From Archaeoglobus sp. JdFR-27 (GTDB taxonomy: Archaea > Halobacteriota > Archaeoglobi > Archaeoglobales > Archaeoglobaceae), in the NCBI GenBank assembly GCA_002011235.1, contig MTMO01000002.1, forward strand, positions 62,001-126,000: 64,000 bases of DNA, read 5' to 3'. A model generated the notes under the pieces. It saw only the letters and a list, made by a program, of their open reading frames with translations, searched no databases and had not been told where the DNA came from. A program made the position numbers and the translations under genes. How positions within the stretch are numbered: position 1 is the first letter of the stretch; each line of letters begins with the position of its first letter. Positions 61,102 through 64,000 of this stretch are shown here, in pieces.

Positions 61102-61401
61102 ATGAAAAAAGTGGAAAGAATGATAATCGCCATAGACGAGGACTTATGCATTGGCTGTGGGAGATGTGTCAACTCATGCCCCACCAACGCCCTTGAGCTG
61201 AGAGACGACAAAGCATCTCTGAAGGACGAGAAACTTTGTGATGGATTTGGGTCATGCATTGCAGTTTGCTCAGAGAATGCCCTTTACATCGAGGTGAGAG
61301 AGGCTGAACCATTTAACTGGGATGTTCTATCCCAAATTGATTTTGAAGATTTTCTAGAGAAACTCTCCTTACACTACAAACCTGAAGTGATGCAGGAGTG
61401 A
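61102..61401 (+). CDS. 2[4Fe-4S]-type ferredoxin, N-terminal half of the same family
   Basis: A 99-residue protein with GGAGGAG ahead of its ATG. The first cluster motif is normal (CIGCGRCVNSCP); the second is the family's shorter form CDGFGSCIAVC, so one cluster ligand is in an unusual place. In other organisms the sequence VREAEPFNW is followed in one chain by the domain encoded at 60589. It probably forms a complex with that protein. Confidence 0.85.
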   Translation: MKKVERMIIAIDEDLCIGCGRCVNSCPTNALELRDDKASLKDEKLCDGFGSCIAVCSENALYIEVREAEPFNWDVLSQIDFEDFLEKLSLHYKPEVMQE

Positions 61402-61508
61402 ATTTTCTGTTAATCCAAATTAATTCAAACATTTTCGGGTTTTGCCAACAACCCGATAGAACTTTAAGTTATAAAAAATAAAAAAATAATAGAAATGAGG
61501 TGTTTTAT

Positions 61509-61895
61509 ATGGAAGGTTTGTTCCAGTCTGCTGATTGGAAAAAGGAAAAGCATGTTCCGGTTATAGAGATACCAGAAAAAGTAGGAAAAGGAGAAATCCT
61601 GGAGGTTAGAGTCAGCGTTGGTAAAGAAATCCCCCACCCAAATACAACGGAACACCACATTAGGTGGATCGAACTACTTTTCCTGCCTGACGGAGAAAAG
61701 TTTCCGTATGAAATCGGAAGGGCAGAATTTCTAGCCCATGGGGAATCGGTTGAGGGGGCAAATAAGAGCACTGTTTATGCCGAGCCGATTGCCCTCTTCA
61801 CTTTCAAAACAGAGAAGTCCGGGAAGTTAATCGCCGCGTCCTACTGCAACATCCATGGGTTATGGAGCAATGAGGTCGAGCTAAAAGTTGAGTGA
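61509..61895 (+). CDS. Superoxide reductase (neelaredoxin)
   Basis: The start is ATG 61509 behind GAGGTG, giving 128 residues. The protein is very like Archaeoglobus fulgidus neelaredoxin. The iron centre ligands are H15 (KEKHVPVIE), H43 and H49 (GKEIPHPNTTEHH), C113 and H116 (SYCNIHGLW), and E13 or its neighbour is the sixth-site glutamate. It reduces superoxide to peroxide without making oxygen, the usual defence in anaerobes. No N-terminal desulforedoxin domain is present, so it is a one-iron enzyme. The Fe-S gene pair precedes it on the same strand. Confidence 0.97.
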   Translation: MEGLFQSADWKKEKHVPVIEIPEKVGKGEILEVRVSVGKEIPHPNTTEHHIRWIELLFLPDGEKFPYEIGRAEFLAHGESVEGANKSTVYAEPIALFTFKTEKSGKLIAASYCNIHGLWSNEVELKVE

Positions 61896-62176
61896 TTTTT
61901 AAGAATTGAGTTCAATTTACTGAACTTTACTTAATTTCTATATTTTTATCATTTTTTGGCTGAAATTGCGACAAACTATACAAGTTGTAACAAATCCCTA
62001 AAACCCCTTAGTCCAAAACATGCTTTTCAAAAACCTCCATACTATAGATAAATCTCTCGGTTTCAATTTCTCGAGTTCCGTACCTAAATTTTTAATAACA
62101 TCTTTCATCGCTTTATACTAAATCACATTGAGAAGAAAATCGAGATTAAAAACTTGCAAAAAGAAGAGGTGGTAAC
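61896..62176. other. Intergenic region, 281 bases
   Basis: A T-rich run (61912-61960) after the superoxide reductase stop is a likely terminator. The rest is AT-rich and holds the promoter of the arsenate reductase-type gene; AATTTTTAATAAC at 62088-62100 is one TATA candidate. I see no gene. Confidence 0.4.
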
Positions 62177-62593
62177 ATAGGAGATAAGAAAAAGAGGAGA
62201 GTTCTCTTCGTTTGCACCAATAACTCAGCCCGCTCCCAAATGGCAGAAGGGTTACTAAAAAATCTTTATGGAGACAAATACGAAGTTTACAGTGCCGGTA
62301 CTTTTCCAACAACGGTTAACGAGTATGCGATCAGGGTAATGGCTGAACTGGGAATCGATATATCGAAAAACCGCTCAAAAAGTGTTGAAGAGTTCAGAGG
62401 AATGGAGTTTGACTACGTTGTCACGGTTTGTGATGATGCGAGAGAGAGCTGTCCTTTCTTTCCCAGCAGACAACAGATTCACAAGAGTTTTGATGATCCT
62501 GCACTTGTAAAAGGAATTGAAGGGGAAACCCTCAATGCTTTCAGAAGGATAAGAGACGATATTAAGAACTGGATCATTGAGAAGTTTGGCTAA
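62177..62593 (+). CDS. arsC: Thioredoxin-type arsenate reductase/low-MW phosphatase, apparent ATA start
   Basis: The conserved N-terminus [20 protein letters not shown] lies before the first ATG (62240), and no ATG, GTG or TTG is found in frame between the stop at 62147 and that point. The only fitting start is ATA 62177, which follows GAGGTGGTAAC, a strong ribosome site. This gives 138 residues with the phosphatase loop C13-x5-R19-S20 and cysteines C85 and C92, spaced as C82/C89 in thioredoxin-linked ArsC, and DDPAL. It reduces arsenate with two cysteine transfers. A low-MW tyrosine phosphatase is less likely because of the extra cysteine pair. Confidence 0.85.
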   Translation: MGDKKKRRVLFVCTNNSARSQMAEGLLKNLYGDKYEVYSAGTFPTTVNEYAIRVMAELGIDISKNRSKSVEEFRGMEFDYVVTVCDDARESCPFFPSRQQIHKSFDDPALVKGIEGETLNAFRRIRDDIKNWIIEKFG

Positions 62594-62749
62594 TTAGACA
62601 GGTTACTAGATTAATGTTAGATTTCAATAAGAAAATGAAAAGATATCTCCATTACAGATTTCAAAGGGAATGAGACCCTTGACACTTAAAGAGAGACTAT
62701 AAAAAATTATTTATAACAAATTTTGAAAATAAATAATTTCTCTAAACTT

Positions 62750-63367
62750 TTAAATAATTCTATATGAAGACATCACCAAAATACTATCTTCAAATTCTAG
62801 GGTGTATGAGTCTGAAAACTCTTGCTGTTTTAAAGATAGGTTATTCTCGTGGAACTCTACGAGTAGTTTATCCAGAACATTGTCGTACAAATTTTCTCTT
62901 GAGGTGAAAAATAAAGTGCAATCAGGCAAACTTTCATACAAATCCTTTAGCTTATTTAATACAGATTGGCCTTTTAAAGCTACTAAAATATCGAAACCAC
63001 ACAAAATTATCACATCTTTTTCTGTTACATCTTTAAAGATTGATTGTAATTTCCTGAAAATAGCGTCAATATCCTCAGTTTCAGGTATGATTTTATGGAG
63101 TTTGCCGAATGGGACGGACTCAGTTTTACCGATTTTTATCACATTAATGCCCCTAAATTGACTATCATCGATTCCAACTAATTTCATTAGTTTATAAAGT
63201 TTTTTACACTTAAGTTCTGTATATATGGTATAAAAAATTCTTTTCTCTTTCAGATAGTATGGCAAAATTTTCTGAAACAACAGTTTCCCTAGAACTGTTG
63301 AAAAATCATACGTTATCCTTGTTTTTAACCCTTCAAATTGTGGAATGACATTACTAATATTTTCCAT
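62750..63367 (-). CDS. DUF257-like protein (degenerate RecA/KaiC fold)
   Basis: A 205-residue protein. The pattern YDFSTVLGKLLFQKILPYYLKEKRIFYTIYTELKCKKLYKLMKLVGID, then GINVIKIGKTESVPFGKLHKI, and VIILCGFDILVALKGQSVLNKL resembles the archaeal DUF257 family, thought to be a RecA-superfamily fold without a working P-loop. I am only moderately sure. The coding region is more AT-rich than its neighbours. Function unknown; no partner gene is nearby. Confidence 0.45.
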   Translation of the reverse strand: MENISNVIPQFEGLKTRITYDFSTVLGKLLFQKILPYYLKEKRIFYTIYTELKCKKLYKLMKLVGIDDSQFRGINVIKIGKTESVPFGKLHKIIPETEDIDAIFRKLQSIFKDVTEKDVIILCGFDILVALKGQSVLNKLKDLYESLPDCTLFFTSRENLYDNVLDKLLVEFHENNLSLKQQEFSDSYTLEFEDSILVMSSYRII

Positions 63368-63633
63368 GTATATTGTTCAAGTGATTAAAACATAAAAATT
63401 TTTAGATTTAGAAATGAAACAATCAAGAAGTTAAAACCTCCGTTTTCAAAGTATTATGTGCGGTTTCTATTAATGACTCAAGTTACTAGGTTTTTATAAG
63501 ATCCCATATAATCCCTTTTTGAGAAATGAGAAATTATCCATCTCTTTATCGAGAATAATGGCAAAGATTTTTCCTTTTTTATTCTCATCTATCTCTATAA
63601 ACTAACCACTACCTATGCTTTCCCACCTCCCAA
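63368..63633. other. Intergenic region, 266 bases
   Basis: An AT-rich space between the DUF257-like gene and the hydrolase gene, on the same strand. It is expected to hold the terminator of the hydrolase transcript and the promoter of the DUF257-like gene. No open frame, tRNA or repeat was seen. Confidence 0.4.
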
Positions 63634-64000
63634 TTACTTTTCAACAAACTCCAAAATAGCTCTGCTAACCTCTTCAGGCTTCTCAAGCATTACCATGTGA
63701 CCAGCATTTTCAACTACAACAACCTCTGCATTTATCGTCTTCTTGAAGAATTCGGAGTATTTTGGAGGAGTCATGATGTCGTCACTTCCAACTACACACA
63801 AAACGGGAACATCAACGGAGATTTTTCCTTCTTTGTAATCATTTAGCAGATCAAATTTATCACATGCGTTAAAATCCCGATAAGTTATCTCACTTCCACA
63901 CTCGAGAATCTCTTTCAGCACCTCCTCTTTGATTTCTTCATCTCCAAAGTTCTTCGAAAAGAGCATGTTAACGAGTTTTTTAGCAGTGTTCTCAAAACCA
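63634..64000 (-). CDS. Alpha/beta hydrolase, 3' part (cut by the window edge)
   Basis: The frame runs off the end of the window, so only the C-terminal 122 residues are seen. VPVLCVVGSDDIMTPPKYSEFFKKTI and EVVVVENAGHMVMLEKPEEVSRAILEFVEK hold the acid (DD) and the histidine (GH) of the catalytic triad of an alpha/beta hydrolase; the nucleophile lies beyond 64000. The substrate is unknown. Confidence 0.85.
   Translation of the reverse strand, partial: GFENTAKKLVNMLFSKNFGDEEIKEEVLKEILECGSEITYRDFNACDKFDLLNDYKEGKISVDVPVLCVVGSDDIMTPPKYSEFFKKTINAEVVVVENAGHMVMLEKPEEVSRAILEFVEK

Overview
The window looks like a chromosomal segment of a hyperthermophilic euryarchaeon of the order Archaeoglobales (Archaeoglobus, Ferroglobus or Geoglobus; I cannot name the species). 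The evidence is the mix of genes. There is archaeal information processing: aIF1A, RIO1 kinase and a Dim2-like KH protein beside an archaeal tyrosyl-tRNA synthetase, and a split tRNA-Leu(CAA). These sit with a bacterial-type DNA gyrase (gyrB-gyrA), a neelaredoxin-type superoxide reductase very like that of Archaeoglobus fulgidus, DsrC and DsrE-family sulfur-relay proteins, a methanofuran-pathway ligase (MfnD-like) and ADP-forming acyl-CoA synthetase subunits. The DNA is AT-rich, and many genes have a TATA box about 25 bases before the start codon, suggesting leaderless transcripts. No insertion sequence, prophage or CRISPR array was seen.

Layout. 0-2 kb: an aliphatic amidase and its amide/urea channel (minus strand). 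1.8-4.3 kb: an unusual plus-strand cluster of a ribbon-helix-helix protein, an unknown protein, a metallo-beta-lactamase/TPR protein and a second unknown protein. 4.6-10.9 kb: enoyl-CoA hydratase, a Cys-cluster protein, ADP-forming acyl-CoA synthetase alpha and beta (convergent), a DUF6125-like protein, a 5-formyl-THF cyclo-ligase-like protein, a Cys-less CMD protein and a membrane ClpP-like protease. 11-17.5 kb: a peptide ABC transporter whose binding lipoprotein appears circularly permuted. 17.5-26 kb: a broken DsrE gene, TrmO, an Asp/Glu racemase, a pair of 2-hydroxyacyl-CoA dehydratase/benzoyl-CoA reductase-type subunits, a multi-PAS histidine kinase and a radical SAM/SPASM protein. 26-31 kb: DHH phosphoesterase, CbiA, DsrE2, DsrC, GNAT. 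31-34 kb: tRNA-Leu with a short intron, then the translation cluster. 34-42.7 kb: acyl-CoA ligase, gyrase, CBS protein, PurD. 42.7-46.1 kb: a DtxR-controlled metal ABC transporter with a recognisable operator. 46.2-46.8 kb: a decayed HepT/MNT toxin-antitoxin locus. 47-54.8 kb: a TctA-like permease, a recombinase-like protein, a CDIN1/C15orf41 (TPD) homologue, hexuloisomerase, UbiD and VapBC. 55-64 kb: LeuA, TatD, NYN-domain protein, MfnD-like ligase, two regulators, a ferredoxin system split over two genes in swapped order, superoxide reductase, an arsenate reductase that seems to start at ATA, a DUF257-like protein and an alpha/beta hydrolase cut by the window edge.

How the genes fit together. 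Peptide and amide uptake and hydrolysis, acyl-CoA activation (FadD-like, ADP-forming synthetase), hydration (enoyl-CoA hydratase) and 2-hydroxyacyl-CoA dehydration point to a heterotroph that oxidises amino acids, fatty acids and perhaps aromatic acids through CoA thioesters. The sulfur-relay and superoxide/arsenate genes fit an anaerobic sulfur-cycling life.

Points most worth checking: the permuted peptide-binding protein, two genes with ATA where the start should be behind an identical Shine-Dalgarno sequence, the CDIN1 homologue, the RHH/MBL-TPR cluster, and the many 10-15 bp tandem duplications next to stop codons and between genes.
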